64,000 nt of DNA from Posidonia oceanica (GCA_037176725.1 JAZBRS010000077.1:6324001-6388000), one strand, 5' to 3'. Shown: positions 1 to 11,722, counted from the stretch's first letter. Notes: a model not told the origin generated them from the sequence alone. Program-made: numbers and translations.

Positions 1-1655
1 GAGTTGTGGTCGGTGGCTCTCCTTTTCACTCTTGGTTCGGGATGAGGCCTTGCCTTTGCAGAGTATAGCCTTCGGCTGTAGGGTAGCAGAAGCGTTAGAT
101 GCAGCTTCTTAGCCTCCGTCTCAATTCTTCGGGGACCGACTACTACTTTTGATGCTCACAGGATAGATCTTTCTTTTTCCCCTCGTGAGTGACCGGAGTT
201 GCATCAAGCCTGCCAATGGAGTAGTGATGTCTACAGAGGAGATTGGAGCGTGCTGCTGCGCTCGGAGGGTGGGGCCAGGTCTTCCTGATGATGCATCTCG
301 TGCAGTTGCTAGTGTGGCACTTGAGGCTGATAGCTAAGGTGGCTTCGACGCTCGTCCGAGTCACTCCTCTCATGAGCGTCTTCTTTCTTCAACTTCTTTC
401 TGCATTTTTCTTTTGTGCTCAGCATGCATATCACGTTGTCACATTCTTCTGCTCACATGACCTCTATTCTTGTGCATGTCTTCGCCCTCTTAGGGTAGCA
501 GTCCCGGATGAGGCGTTGAGAGTTCGACTGATCGGCGTGCACCTTCGGCCTCTACAATGTGTCGACAGCCTCTGGCTCTGCTCTGCTCTGCTTTGGTCCT
601 ATCCATGATCGATGGACTCTCTGGTTAAGGTGGACATCGCTTTAGGAGTTTTTAAGCTCAGCGAGTCGTTCTGTTCTGCTCTAGTCTCACTCTGTAGCCA
701 CATACAAGAGATGACGCTGCTCGGGCGAGACCTGCCTGAGACTGTCACTGCTTGACATCCTCCAAGCACTGCTCGTTTGTCCAAAGCTAGGTTTCTAATT
801 ATGAAAATTTTTGTGGGTTTTGTATATTTTAGCAGGGGAAAGGACAAACATGTATTTGGGTTTTGCATTGGTTTTGTATTTTTATGATTTTTGCTTAGGA
901 AAACATAAAAGGGAAAACTAGCGGAAAGGCGAAGAAAATATTTTTGCTATTTTTTGTTTTCTTGATGTTTTTGGCTTTATGCTTTACAGAATGCAAGAAA
1001 TGATATGCACATGTAATAAATGACAATGCATGGTGGCAGATATGTGTAGGATGGATGGATATGCATGCAGAGTGATTGATATGTGTGGGGTGATAAGTTG
1101 ACGGACTTATCGCCGAATAGTTAGGGATATCAGCCCGTATGGTAAGTTGACGGACTTACCACCGAGCAGTTAGGGCTGCCAGCCCAGTGATGATAGGTTG
1201 ACGGACCCATCGTCAGATAGTTAGGGGTATCAGCCCATGTGCTAAATGCATGCAGAAAAGGAAATGCAGGTTTTTAGGGTTTTTGCTATTTTTATGCTTT
1301 TTATGATTTTTGACACGGCAAGAAAAACACAAAAACAAAACAAAACAAAACAAAAGGAAAGACAGTGTAGGAAACAAAAGAGAGGTAAGAAAGACTTACC
1401 TATTAGCAACCTCGGGAGGGAGGTGCTGGGTCTGCCCCTACACTACTGATGTTGTCGGCGAGATCTGCTGTCAGCAGTGCGGGGAGCACTCGAGCCGCTG
1501 ATGCTGGAGAAGAAGCTTACCTGGATGGTGTTGCGACTGGGCTTGTTGTCGATTCTGCCGTTGCGCTTCCGAGCGTCCCTCGGACGAACAGGGAGGGATA
1601 GAAAGGGGGGATTGCGCCGATGGAATCGGAAGGATCCATCGGGGCAAAGCTGAAT
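1..1655. other. Unassigned part of Alpha downstream of gag
   Basis: I recognise no protein here. On the minus strand it lies just past the end of gag. Two splice-donor-like sites (GTAAGC at 1520-1515 and GTAAGT at 1399-1394) follow gag closely, and three hairpin modules occupy 1092-1211. A stretch around 240-320 reads through on the plus strand with ordinary codon use but soon meets stops. The 800-1000 part is T-rich. Confidence 0.4.
1092..1240. repeat. Three tandem hairpin modules (TGACGG loop)
   Basis: Each module has a 7-bp stem around the loop TGACGG, followed by a short TTAGGG-containing palindrome. Stem arms are GATAAGT/ACTTATC at 1092-1111, GGTAAGT/ACTTACC at 1141-1160, and GATAGGT/ACCCATC at 1192-1211 (one mismatch). 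The first two differ at a paired position and both sides change together. The same module occurs in Delta and B. Confidence 0.75.
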
Positions 1656-3925
1656 TCAAAGAAGATTGGGGTAAGCCCCCGAGGTTCCGACATCCTCGGA
1701 GCCCGCAGGCTCAGAAGAGGATGGGCCAGCTACACTAGGGTGTGCGAGTGTAGGTGCAGGTGTGTGAGCAGCCTCCTGCAGACTGACGTCGAGGGTCCCG
1801 TTGTCAATCAGGTCCTGAATGACATCCCAGAGAGTGAGGCAATTATCCATCGAATGCCCCAGGGCTTGATGGTAATCGCAATGCTTGCTCACGTTGTACC
1901 ACCTCGGAAGAGGATTTGGTGGCGGGCGAGTTTCTGGAAGCCTCAGAAGCGACACAACCTGGGGAAAGATGGCGCAGAGTGGCTCACCAAGTGGGGTGAA
2001 GTCACTTTTAGTGCGGCGAACCCGTCTCTGCCTAGGCTGTCGTCCTTGCCGAGCTAGTGCGACGTGATGCACTGGCTCAACGGTGACAGTGTGTGCAGTG
2101 GGTGCAAAAATAGGTGCAGGCACTAGTGGAAAAGGGTTCGGCTGACTTTCTGCAAAGGCCGGTACCTCAGGAGGACCAGCACAGGCGACGACGTGCTGCT
2201 CGGAGCAGTCGGAAGTGGAGTTGCTGCTGTTGCTGCTGCGGCGATTGCTGGTGCTGTCGGCCTGCCTAGCTAGTGTAGAAAGTGCGAGGAAATGCCCACT
2301 CTGTAGTGAGCTTTCCACGCAAGTGCCAATCCTAATCAGCGATGCAAAACTAGTGATGTGCTGGATGCAAAGTAGAGTCCCTATCGCTGGCAGCGCCCCT
2401 TTGACGATCATCTTGATAGAATCCTCCTCGGAGAGCCTATCTCTGACTGGGTGGCTGTGGAGCGCCAGCGACCAACATACTCCCTGAATGGCTCTTGGGG
2501 TCTCTACCGAATGGTGACGAGAACCACCCTCTTGGGGATCAAGTCAAGGTTGAAAGCATATTGCTCAAGGAAAGCCCGAGAAAGACTAGTCCAAGTCTAA
2601 ACCGCAGCCGTATCAAGGGGCGTGAACCACTTGAGCGCGGGGCCGGTTAAACTTTTCTGGAACAAGCAGATAAGGAGCCTTTCATCAGCCTGAAGCTGAG
2701 AAAGATCCCCGCAATACGCCTTCAGATGCGAGATGGAGCAGCCTCTACCATCATATTTATCAAAGTCCAGGATACGGAACTTTGAAGGGATTGCGGCCTT
2801 GGGAAAAAGACAGAGGTCGCGAAATTGGTAAGGCTGGCGGTCTTGGCCTTGCACTTGACGAAGTGCTCTCTCTAGATCACCCAACTTGGTAAGGAAGGCG
2901 TCTGAGGCTGTTGTTGGCGATGGTTGTGCAGCAGAGGCAGGGACCACGTATGTTGTGCAGGTCGCGCAAGAGCGCTCCTCCGGATCCACCATCACGCCAC
3001 CTGGTGTCGTAGCGTGACGGCCAGCATACCCATGCAAGGGTGCAAGGTGTGGTGCTATGAATGCAGGAGTTTGAACCTGATGCAAGGAAAATGGATAGAT
3101 AATATGCTGTGCAGTGTGAGGTGTAGTGCAGGGGAGCAGCAGCTGTTGCACTGGCACGGTGCCGGGCAATGGGCTTAAGGGGTGCTGTGCTCCTGCCAAT
3201 CCAGAAGACTGGCCACCAAAGGAAGAAGTTGTATGTAGTGCAAGGTGCTGTGCAGGTGCAGGAGGCTGAAAATGCGCCCCCATCGCCGGTGCCATGAGGA
3301 GTCGGGGCGATGGAAAGGGCAGAGGTGAAGTGTAGTGAGCCTGTAGGGCTACAAAGGGCGGCATTGGAACCTCAAGGGTTGAGCGGGAAGAGCAGGCCAT
3401 AGTTGGGTCGAGTGCCAGAGCCATGCTTCGCAGCCTATCGGCCGTAGCCAATAAATGCTGCGCTTGCAAGGCAGAGAACGCATCGATCGATGGGCTAGGG
3501 CACAAGGAGGTGCCCGCTAGAGGAGGCACGGAAACCAAGGAAGCAACAGGAGTGGATCCTATGCAAAGGGTGGCCGTAGAAGGCTGAATTCCTGAGATGG
3601 GAAGGCCTTGGGATGGAACAGAAGGCGACGCTCTTGGAGCCAGAGTGGCGGTCACTGCGGCAGACGTGGTGACAAGCTGCAAGTCAGCTGGGGTCGACCC
3701 ATGATCCAGATGAAGGGGCTAGGAGGTCTCCTGCACCAGAAGTGGAGAGGAGACAGGGGACACCAAAGCAAGGGAAGGAGAGACCGAAATCGGTACCTCT
3801 CCTGATGCTAATGAGGAAGGAGGCTCGCCGGTATGCTGGGCCATAGCAGACAGCGGGCGAAAGCAAATAGGTCTGCGGCTGAAGGCAGGGATACAAGACC
3901 TAATGAGAGTTACTGTCGGAGGCAA
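1656..3925 (-). pseudogene. gag: Alpha gag (capsid plus zinc knuckle), broken
   Basis: Gag packages the element's RNA into virus-like particles. The N-terminal half (about 3680 to 2880) is rich in Pro, Ala, Ser and Gln. It leads into the capsid-type core near 2830-2600, with the QFRDL, FDKYDGRG, HLKAYCGDL and GPALKWF blocks typical of plant gypsy gag. A TAG at 2597 stops the frame; more stops and probably a frameshift follow. The frame from 2411 to 1656 then carries a zinc knuckle of form C-x2-H-x4-H-x4-C (CDYHQALGHSMDNC) next to an IQDLIDNGTL block. The core matches A's gag block for block. Exact start uncertain; the product is not functional as read. Confidence 0.85.
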
Positions 3926-4943
3926 CAGGCAGCTCAGAGACAGAGAGGGACGCTCAGGAACCTAGCTGAAGGAGCCCACACCTACTTGCAAAACAAATAA
4001 ACGCGTTAGAGGTTGGATGCAAAAAGGAGTTATTAGGGGTGGCATGATGCAGATGAATGCTCTAATATGCGCTCTCTTACCATGCATGTCCTGAGTAGAT
4101 GACCTACCAGGACGTACTCATGGGTAATGGGATTGTGCAGACTCTAGGTCAGAAAAAAGGCTCCCGTCTCGACCCTGCCAAAGCTCAGGTATAACGGGTG
4201 GTGCATTGGTGCCCTTGACCCTGCTAGAAGCATAGGTGGTACCCTCCAATAACACCGATGCAACCCCTGGACAAGGGGGGCAGACCGATCTACTCACACC
4301 ACGCAAAGTGTTGGGAGCAAGAGACTGGGACTATCCTTCTCAGACTGTGGGTTGACTCAGATGAGAAGAATGCATGCTTTCTAAATGCTGATGCAAATGC
4401 TTTAGAGCGTTTTACTTGCGTTTTATTTAACGAAGGGGAAAATTGCAAGTTTTGGCTCTAGTTGTGCTTAGATGTTATTGCTTTGCTTTATTGTGGCTTT
4501 TTTAGATTAAGCAAAAGGGAAGCAAGCAAGTTTCTACTATCCTAGGCATGGCATATGCGAAGGGGGGAGAAACAAGAAGTCATGGCATGCAAGCAATTCA
4601 CACAGTAGAGCAAAAAGCATGGGTATGGCATGTGTATGTGTCTGTGAGCATGATAGTGAAAGAAAAAACACTTATCATAGCAAAAGCAGGCATGCATGGC
4701 ATGTGCAGGTGCAGTGGCATTGCATTGGTGTAAAAAGAAGCATTCATCATTCAAAAGGCATGCATGGTGTGCCAAGCAAGTATTTAGACATGTAATGCAA
4801 GTAAATGAAGCAGCGCAAGCAATTATGGCATAAAGCAGATAAATAAACAAGCAAGCAGGTAAGCAAGTAAAGCAGGCAAAAGCAAAAGCAAGCAAAACAC
4901 CCAAGCAAGCAGCGAGAAAGCCAAGCGAAAGCCGGAGTACTAC
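3926..4943 (-). other. Alpha untranslated leader
   Basis: No coding sequence seen. The stretch lies between the primer-binding site and gag. Its 4100-4400 part resembles A's leader at 34120-34440 (shared blocks around 'gaccctgc' and 'gatgagaag'), so the leader is a family feature. The 4540-4920 part is rich in 'aagcaagcaa' and 'gcatggcatg' short repeats. Confidence 0.7.
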
Positions 4944-4961
4944 TCCCCAGTGGAGTCGCCA
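4944..4961 (-). promoter_or_regulatory. Primer-binding site of Alpha
   Basis: Minus-strand TGGCGACTCCACTGGGGA lies one base past the LTR end. It is complementary to a tRNA 3' end reading ...GGAGTCGCCA; from memory, Ogre/Tat elements use a tRNA-Arg primer of this type. It fixes the orientation of the element and the 3' end of the LTR. Confidence 0.85.
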
Positions 4962-4962
4962 C

Positions 4963-7900
4963 TGTAGTAATCCTGAATTTTAATCATCCATGCACATTAC
5001 CAAAGCTTGTGTGCACCGATCAAAATAGGCTCACTACATGCGGCTAGATCCGAGGGAAGAACTGGACTCAGAAACGCTGGCAAAAGAAAAGAAAAGAAAT
5101 GATAAGACAATTCGGAGTCGCCACCGGATCTATTGAATTGGAAGACAAGGAAAACCAGAGGTTAAGCATGAGAAGACATGCGAAACCAGATGCAAGGAGG
5201 GGCAAAGAGATATTATGCTAAGCTAAGCTATGCTATGCTACTATGCTATGCTATGCTATGCTATGACTCAAGCCTAGGATAAGGGAAAGGTCAATGCGAG
5301 CCAAGAGAAAGGGCAAGGACTCCTGTTACACACGGGGAAGGTGTTAGGCACCTCGATACGTCCGAGAGTCGGTCTTTCTTAGGCAATCTCGTGCTAATGC
5401 AGGGAATTGCTAGCCTAATGCCTAAATGCCTTAAATGCTTACCTACTATGCATTGGAAATAAATGTGATATCTAAGTGCTCAGCCACGTTGCTAGTGTTC
5501 CGAACTGGGCGGACCCTGGTTCGTGAGAACTCCTAAGCAGTAAGCATCACGGCCCTATATGCAGATGCAAACGAGAAAGCAAAACTGTAGGAAAACCAAG
5601 CAATGCAGGCGACATGCAAGCAATAAAGCAAAGTAGGTGCAGAAAATGGTGCAAAAATACGGAAAACCATGCGAGGCGCGGGAAACAATGCAAAGGGCAG
5701 AAAGCAATGCGAAGGGGTGCAGAAAATCATGCAAAGGAGTGGAAAAGCGATGCAAAACACGGAAAACGAGGTAAAGTGCGCAAAATGAGGCAAAGCGGGG
5801 TGCGAAATCAAAACAAAGGGGTGGGTAACATGCATTGGGGTTGCAGCAAGCCAAAGAAGCGACAAAACGCAAGAAAAGGCGAGTGAAACAAAATCTGCAT
5901 TTTAAAACGATTGTCAGCCAATTGCAAGTATTGGACGCTAGCAACACCAGTGTCCAACGTTGGACGCTGGCAGAGCCGGCGTCCAACACTTGTTGCAGAT
6001 AGACAGCATGCATTTTTTGGAAAACCATGCATTCTAACTATATGGATGCAATACCGATGCAAATATGCAACTAAATGGGTGCTAGACATGCAAATCTAAC
6101 CTAGCAGAAGATTAGAAGGGGAATTAGAACAAGGAGCATGCCAGAATCCAAGATCAAAGCATGCAGGTCGTTGGACGCCTGTAGGCTGAGCGTCCAACAA
6201 GAACAGAAGACAGAGGAGAGAAGGGAGCATACAAGAGATAGAGGAGAGTTGCGATCATGCATTTGGGCTACTGGGATTGAGCAGGGGGCAAACAAGCAGG
6301 CATGGGAAACATAAAAATAAGCAATCAAACTTTACCTGTGCTGAGTGCCAGGACAGAGGCACAACCAGGGTGTTGGACGCGAGCTAGGTCAGCATCCAAC
6401 GTTGGACGCCAACACCAGCAACGTACAATGCTCTGGGAGGCACAACACACAAAAAGCATGCATAAACAAGCAAAATAATTCAAAGAAATAAAAGAACAAA
6501 TGCTATTGAAGCTAAACATGCATAAGAACACAAGAGGCAAGCAAATAAGCAAGATCAAGGAAGCATGCAAGCTTTAAACAAAAGGATGATGGGCCAGAAC
6601 GTTGGACACTAGAGCCAGCAGCGTCCAACGTTGGATGCTGAAGGCTCAGGCATCCAACGACCCAGGCATGTAGACTCACCTGTTCTAAAGGGGGAGCTCA
6701 GCTCTACCCCACCTAGATGCATGCAAACACTTTAAAAGCATGCAAGAGACTAGCAGGAGCAAGCACAGCAATCATTTGAGCTATGGAAAGCAAGGAAGGA
6801 AGAACATGCATAAGAGAAGCAAGCTTTAAACTTTGCAAAAAGGAGTAAACAACTTAGAAAAAACCTAGCAAACCTAAACATGGTTGCCATAGGGGCCAGG
6901 CATCTCTAAGCAAGCATGGATGAGATTATAACATCAAAAATATGCATGGAGTAGGCATGGTAGCAAAGCAAAGCAGACAGACACGTTGGACGCTAGGTGA
7001 ACTAGCGTCCAACGTTGGACGCGGCTCACCCTAGCGTCCAACATAGGCAGGAGACTGACTGATATCAGAGCATGCAAAGGAACTCAAACGAGCATGGAAC
7101 AAGCATGGGACAAGCAGATAGGCATGGCACAGCATCAGAAAGCATTAAAGGAAGCATATGGCATATACTTGCAAAGAAGCATGCAAAGGAAAAGCATGGG
7201 AAGAATTCAAACAAGGGCAAAGCAAAGCAAGCTATTGGACGCCGGCCTATGCCGCGTCCAATGTTGGAAGCACCAGTTGGTGCGTCCAACACACTGAACT
7301 TCCTCTTAGATGTGAATCACATCCAAAAGGAGCTAAAAACTTGTAAAAAAGGCATGGGGACGTAGCACTATGCATGCAAGGCATAATGGGATAGGGGCCT
7401 ACCGTTTTGACGGGCTGGACCGGCGGCTTCACCTCGCTCACTGGAGTTGCAGGTGTGTCCACGGTAGTAGGTTTGGTGAGGTCTCCTGAGTGGCTCAGAG
7501 CACCAGAGGAGCTTGCAGCTGGTTGCAGACGAAGATGAGAGTCGCCTCTACGCTCTGGAGGTGAGAATTCTCTCAATGGCTCGGTGTGGTGTCTCTGGCA
7601 ATGGGTGGAAGTTGCTAGTTTTGTGCAAATGGCATGGGTTCATGTGCTGGTGCAGAGGATTTGCAGGCCGAATTGAGGCTTTGGCAGGTGCTGGCAGGTG
7701 CAGGTGAGAGTGTAGAGGCCATGTGCAATGTCAGAGGAGGGCGTGGGCATTGGCAGGAGGCCGGCGAAGGCGAGGCGGTGGCTGACACGGGCGGTTGAAG
7801 TTAGGCTTGGCAGTGAGATGTGTGAGAGCTTGTTTTGGGCTGAAATGGAGGAGAGATGGGTAGTAACTCAAGCTTGGAAGGTAGTGGATGGCATGGAGTG

Positions 7901-8304
7901 GAGGAAGGGATGGGTAGTAAGTGTGGGGAGGCGGTGGAGTGGACGGGCGGTGAGCCGAAGGGGGCGGAGCTGCCGCTGCTGCACTCGAGTCGTTGGACGC
8001 CAGACCAGAGGACGTCCAACGTTGGACGCTGGCACAGGCCGCGTCCAACGTTGGACGCTGCCTGTTCCAGCGTCCAACACACTCAGGTGGCCAAAGCTGC
8101 AAATGGGCTTGGGCTTGGGCTTGGGCCTAGAAGTGTTGTAAAAGGTGCAAATAGCTTAGGTAAATGCTTCTAGGGTTTGGGGTGAGGTTTTGGGTTTGGA
8201 AATGGGTTGGAAAATGGGTTTGAAAAGGGAAGCCAATCCAGAGTCCACACATGAGCCTACAAAAGAACAACCAACTTCCAGGCTGTCAGAATGGGGTGTC
8301 TACA
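4963..8304 (-). repeat. 5' LTR of Alpha (3342 bp)
   Basis: In minus orientation it starts TGTAGACACCCC at 8304 and ends GGATTACTACA at 4963, the usual TG...CA ends. It is the same family as the 3' LTR of B (37909-41232) and fragment G, sharing sequence along its length. It contains at least eight sites where GTTGGACGC-type words face GCGTCCAAC-type words to form hairpins, often as back-to-back pairs: 5931-5987, about 6170-6200, 6370-6430, 6600-6658, 6985-7040, 7238-7290 and 7993-8075. A short TATGC run lies near 5215-5265. A PBS-like 12-mer lies at 5114-5125. Confidence 0.88.
5114..5125 (-). other. Primer-binding-site-like 12-mer inside the LTR
   Basis: Minus-strand GGTGGCGACTCC matches the core of the true site at 4944-4961. 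Counterparts lie at matching places in the other LTRs (near 35233, 38066 and 50486), with zero to one change. Confidence 0.6.
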
Positions 8305-9640
8305 GGCTCACTACATACCTCTTCTTCAAGACGCTTGAGGGAGAAGCCTTAAAGTGGTTCGACACCCTGACTTCCTATGATCTCCAAGATTTTAGGATAA
8401 TTGAGGAAAAATTTCTAAATCAATACAGTCACCGGGTGCCACACAAACCCACTACAGGCGACCTCACAGCTAAAAGGATGAGGTCGAATGAGGACTTCGT
8501 CACCTTCGCTAGCCAGTGGAGGGACATGGCTGCTAGATCAAAATGCTACATACTTGAAGGCCAAGCTGTGGAAATAATCACAAGAAACACCACGAGAGCA
8601 CTCAGAGCTGGACTGTTGGTAGGGGACTTCCACACCTACCCACAGTTATATGAGCGGGCCGCCAAGGTGATGCGGAATAGAGAAGAGCTACCATTCCTAG
8701 AGCTCGAAGCAAAAAGCCGGAAGAAGACTACGGGACATACCATAGAAGGTGTCACTAGCAACATGGCACAACTAACCATGCAGCATCAGAGGGGATGGAA
8801 AGGGCACTCCTTCCAGCAGCCTCAATATCAAGTGGAACCACAGAGGCAGCCATTCCAACAGTTCCAACCCCAACACCCTAATCCCCCGGTAAATGCTCAA
8901 CAGGGGCAGAACAGCAGTCAATACAAAGTACCATTGCAAGGGCAGAGGGACTACCATAATGTTCCTCCTCCATAGGCACCTGGAGGACCAAGGAGACAAA
9001 GCTACACACCACTTCCAGAGACGATCCCAGGCATCTTCAGGATGCTGATCGAAAGTGGGGACTTACAACTCCCAGTGCCAAAACCGAATGCTCCCAACCC
9101 AAACATGACCAAGTACTGTGCCTACCACCAGAAAAACGGGCACACACTTGAGGAATGTTATGTGTTAAAAGATCGAATATACGATCTAAATGATAAGGGA
9201 GAAATAATGTGGTCAGCCCTCAAGGACAGATTGAAAGAGGCTAGGACGGGACAGTACAAGTTGCAGATACACCAGAACCCTCTGCCTAATCACCCGGTGG
9301 TGCACCTGGAGATAGAAGACAACCCACCTGAAGCCATGACCATCACCATGTGCCTAATTGAATCAAGACTAGAGCCGGCTTCCTCCATTGCGGAAAGCAA
9401 TGACGTCGAGGTGTGCTCTGAACAGGGATCCATAGAATGGGAATTCCCAATAGAGACAACACAAGACGAAGAAGGCGAGGAGGATGACCTCGAGCTCCTC
9501 AGGTGCTTCAATTTCCTCCCAAGGGAAGGCCAATCCCAAGAACAAAATGCCGAGACAGATCCCTTCGAGGTAGCCTGGAAAATTATCAAGGAATATGAGC
9601 GGAGAAATATAGTCTTCAAGGACTCAGAGCTACCCACTCC
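8305..9640 (+). pseudogene. gag: Beta gag, 5' part removed by Alpha insertion
   Basis: Capsid-type gag. The frame enters at the Alpha junction with the TLEGEALKWFDTL block, then FRIIEEKFLNQY and a long Gln/Pro-rich spacer (8790-9000). A zinc knuckle C-x2-H-x4-H-x4-C (CAYHQKNGHTLEEC) follows at about 9118-9160. A TAG at 8973-8975 breaks the frame; a single C-to-T change from CAG would explain it. An acidic linker (EEGEEDDLELL) joins gag to the first protease in the same frame. The N-terminal part of gag is outside the window, on the far side of Alpha. Confidence 0.85.
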
Positions 9641-10436
9641 GGAGAAATGGCTCTGGCCATTAGTGATCACTGTAGAGGTCAATGGCTACCTCCTCCCTAG
9701 CATACTTGTGGACACAGGGGCTAGTCGCAGTGCGTGCTCCCTGAACACACTCGACTACCTGGATGTCGAAGAAGAGGATATCACCAGGGAGAAGATCTTC
9801 TGCAAGGGCTTTAATAATATCCAGATAGAGGTGATAGGGACAGTTCAGCTGGCAATTACCATCGGCCCCCTCACCAGCATTACCAAGGTCATAGTGGTAG
9901 AATGTGACCTAGCAGAACCACTGATCCTTGGGAGAACTTAGTTGGCGGAAATATGTGCAGTTGCGTCCCTGACGCACCAGCTATTAAAGTTCAAGTTCCA
10001 AGGTGAGATGATCACCATCCAGGCGGACCATGAAACGACCCTGGAAATGATCTGGGGACCTTATCTGGCAGGATTCCACATGGGAGACCCAGCACCAAAT
10101 GGCACAGGCGGTTGGATTGATGACAGGGACGATGAAGTCCCAAGTATCCAAGGAATCCAGCAGCTCACCGATAATCAAGCAGCCCAAGGGTATACCCAGA
10201 TCCAGAGGCCTACATTGTTGAGCTCATCTCAACTGCCTATAAACCAGGGGCAGTCTCTTCTCAGGAAACCTCTGTCTCTGCTCAAGTCCAGCCACGCCAA
10301 GGGAGAACACAACCAGGCTCAACAGGCCCCCATCACAAGAACCGGGCGGATCTCCAACCAAGTCGCACTGCCTCTGCCTAATGCAGACCAACCACTTCCC
10401 CGCCTCAACCGGAGTTCCACATACCTCGGAGGGTAG
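9641..10436 (+). pseudogene. Beta protease domain 1 and linker
   Basis: A retropepsin-like aspartic protease domain that would cleave the polyprotein. The active-site block ILVDTGASRSACSL lies near 9700-9745, and the flap and second half run to an LILGRT block at 9935. TAG at 9939-9941 interrupts where the second copy has a residue followed by WIEEI-like sequence; TGG-to-TAG fits. After the stop the homology continues (AVASLTHQLLKFKFQG) to about 10030. Then comes a Gln/Pro/Ser-rich linker to 10436, where a frameshift leads into the second domain. The layout is the same as domain 2, so this is a tandem duplication. Confidence 0.8.
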
Positions 10437-11722
10437 AAGGCACCTTCGACGTCCTGGAGTAGCTCAGAAAGACACAAGCAAAGATCTCCATCTACGAGCT
10501 GATCAGAGCCTCGGAGAAGCACCGGGACATCCTGATGGAGGTATTGAAGAAAGCCCAGGTACCGGAGGACATGCCTACTGAAGCTCTGGCCACCGTCGCC
10601 GCTGCTGTGTTAATGGAGCCCACAGTTATCTTCACCGACTCCAAATTAGCTCCTCCTGAAAGGAGGACTTTACCTTTAAGTGTTACTATTGTAATAAACA
10701 ATTACAAACTTTCTGGTGTGCTTGTCGATACTGGGGCAACTTTAAACGTATGCTCCCTAGAAACCCTGCAGTTAGTTAGGCTAATCGAATCTCAATTATG
10801 CCCAGCAGCCTTAACTGTATCAGGGTACGACAACAACAAAAAAGCAGCCTTGGGAAAGATAACTGTCCAAGTTATCATTGGCCCTTTCCAAATGGAAACA
10901 GAGCTCATAGTAGTCGATGCCCCAATCTCGTATCGGCTCATATTAGGGCACCAATGGATCGAGGAGATCAAGGCAGTCACCTCCCCGCGCCACCAATGCA
11001 TGAAGTTCCCTTACCAAGGGAAAATCATCAAAATACGGGGAGACGAGCCGGTGGAAGCTGAAGCCCACCAGGTAACAATCCCGACTACCACACCGGCGCC
11101 ATTGATCAGGGACTCAACTGCCAAGGCCATAAACAATGTCAAAAAGGTCTTCACTCCCAAGAGTATTGATATAAATCAATACGATTACCCCGACCACATG
11201 AAAAGGACTTGGGAGATCCTCCTCAAGATAGGATACACCCTAGGGAAAGAACTTGGCCGCCAGGAACAAGGAATGAGGGACGCACTTGAAACACTAGAGG
11301 AGCGCAGTCGTACCATGCTAGGGTACCATGGGCAACTAGACCCAAGCAAACCTCTAGCATGGTCACTTGCCAACCACTTCATGTCAGTCGGGCTACAAGT
11401 GCACGACAAGCAAGTGTCAGACACAGTTCCCGACTTCCCAGCAACAACAACAGTCGCAAAGGCCCCTAAGCCCGTCATCCTTGGCGCTCTTACAGACCCC
11501 AAGGTGGCACTAACTCCTTCTCCCTGCCTAGAAGAAGTTCCAACCATCCTCAATGCTTCGTCTAAGCCCGAGGAAGAAGCACCAACCTCCTACACGGAAG
11601 AGGTCCCTGCTGCTCTCCCCACATCCCCAGAAGCTCCTTTATCTCTGGACATCCAAACAAGTGATTCCTCTAGAACATCCGCTGAAGGCGCTGAAGCAGA
11701 GAACTCCGATCCTGTCTGCTAG
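10437..11722 (+). pseudogene. Beta protease domain 2 with G-patch-like tail
   Basis: In the frame ending at 11722, a helical block (ISIYELIRASEKHRDILM, about 10478-10534) precedes a second retropepsin domain. The active site VLVDTGATLNVCSLETL lies near 10720-10770 and the LILGHQWI block near 10938. A TAG near 10458 interrupts the lead-in. Downstream, GYTLGKELGRQEQGM and LGYHG (about 11230-11330) form the G-patch-like block that Tat-lineage pol commonly carries between protease and RT. The tail is Pro/Glu/Ser-rich. The active-site Asp-Thr-Gly is intact in both domains. Confidence 0.82.

Larger units (their letters stand above)
1..8304 (-). mobile_element. Element Alpha: Ty3/gypsy (Tat/Ogre-like), 5' LTR to gag, continues left
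   Basis: Read on the minus strand, this is a 5' LTR (8304 to 4963), a one-base spacer, a primer-binding site (4961 to 4944), a leader, a gag pseudogene (about 3925 to 1656) and an unassigned stretch to the left edge. No protease, RT or integrase follows gag inside the window. Instead, hairpin modules of the kind found in the 3' regions of B and Delta appear at 1092-1211, so Alpha may be an internally deleted, non-autonomous copy. Its right boundary falls inside Beta's gag, which resumes at 8305, so Alpha inserted into Beta. Its other end is outside the window, so the target-site duplication cannot be checked here. Confidence 0.8.

Noticed and set aside
243..608. Plus-strand hydrophobic ORF
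   Set aside because: No homology recognised; another frame of the same stretch looks equally protein-like and soon stops.
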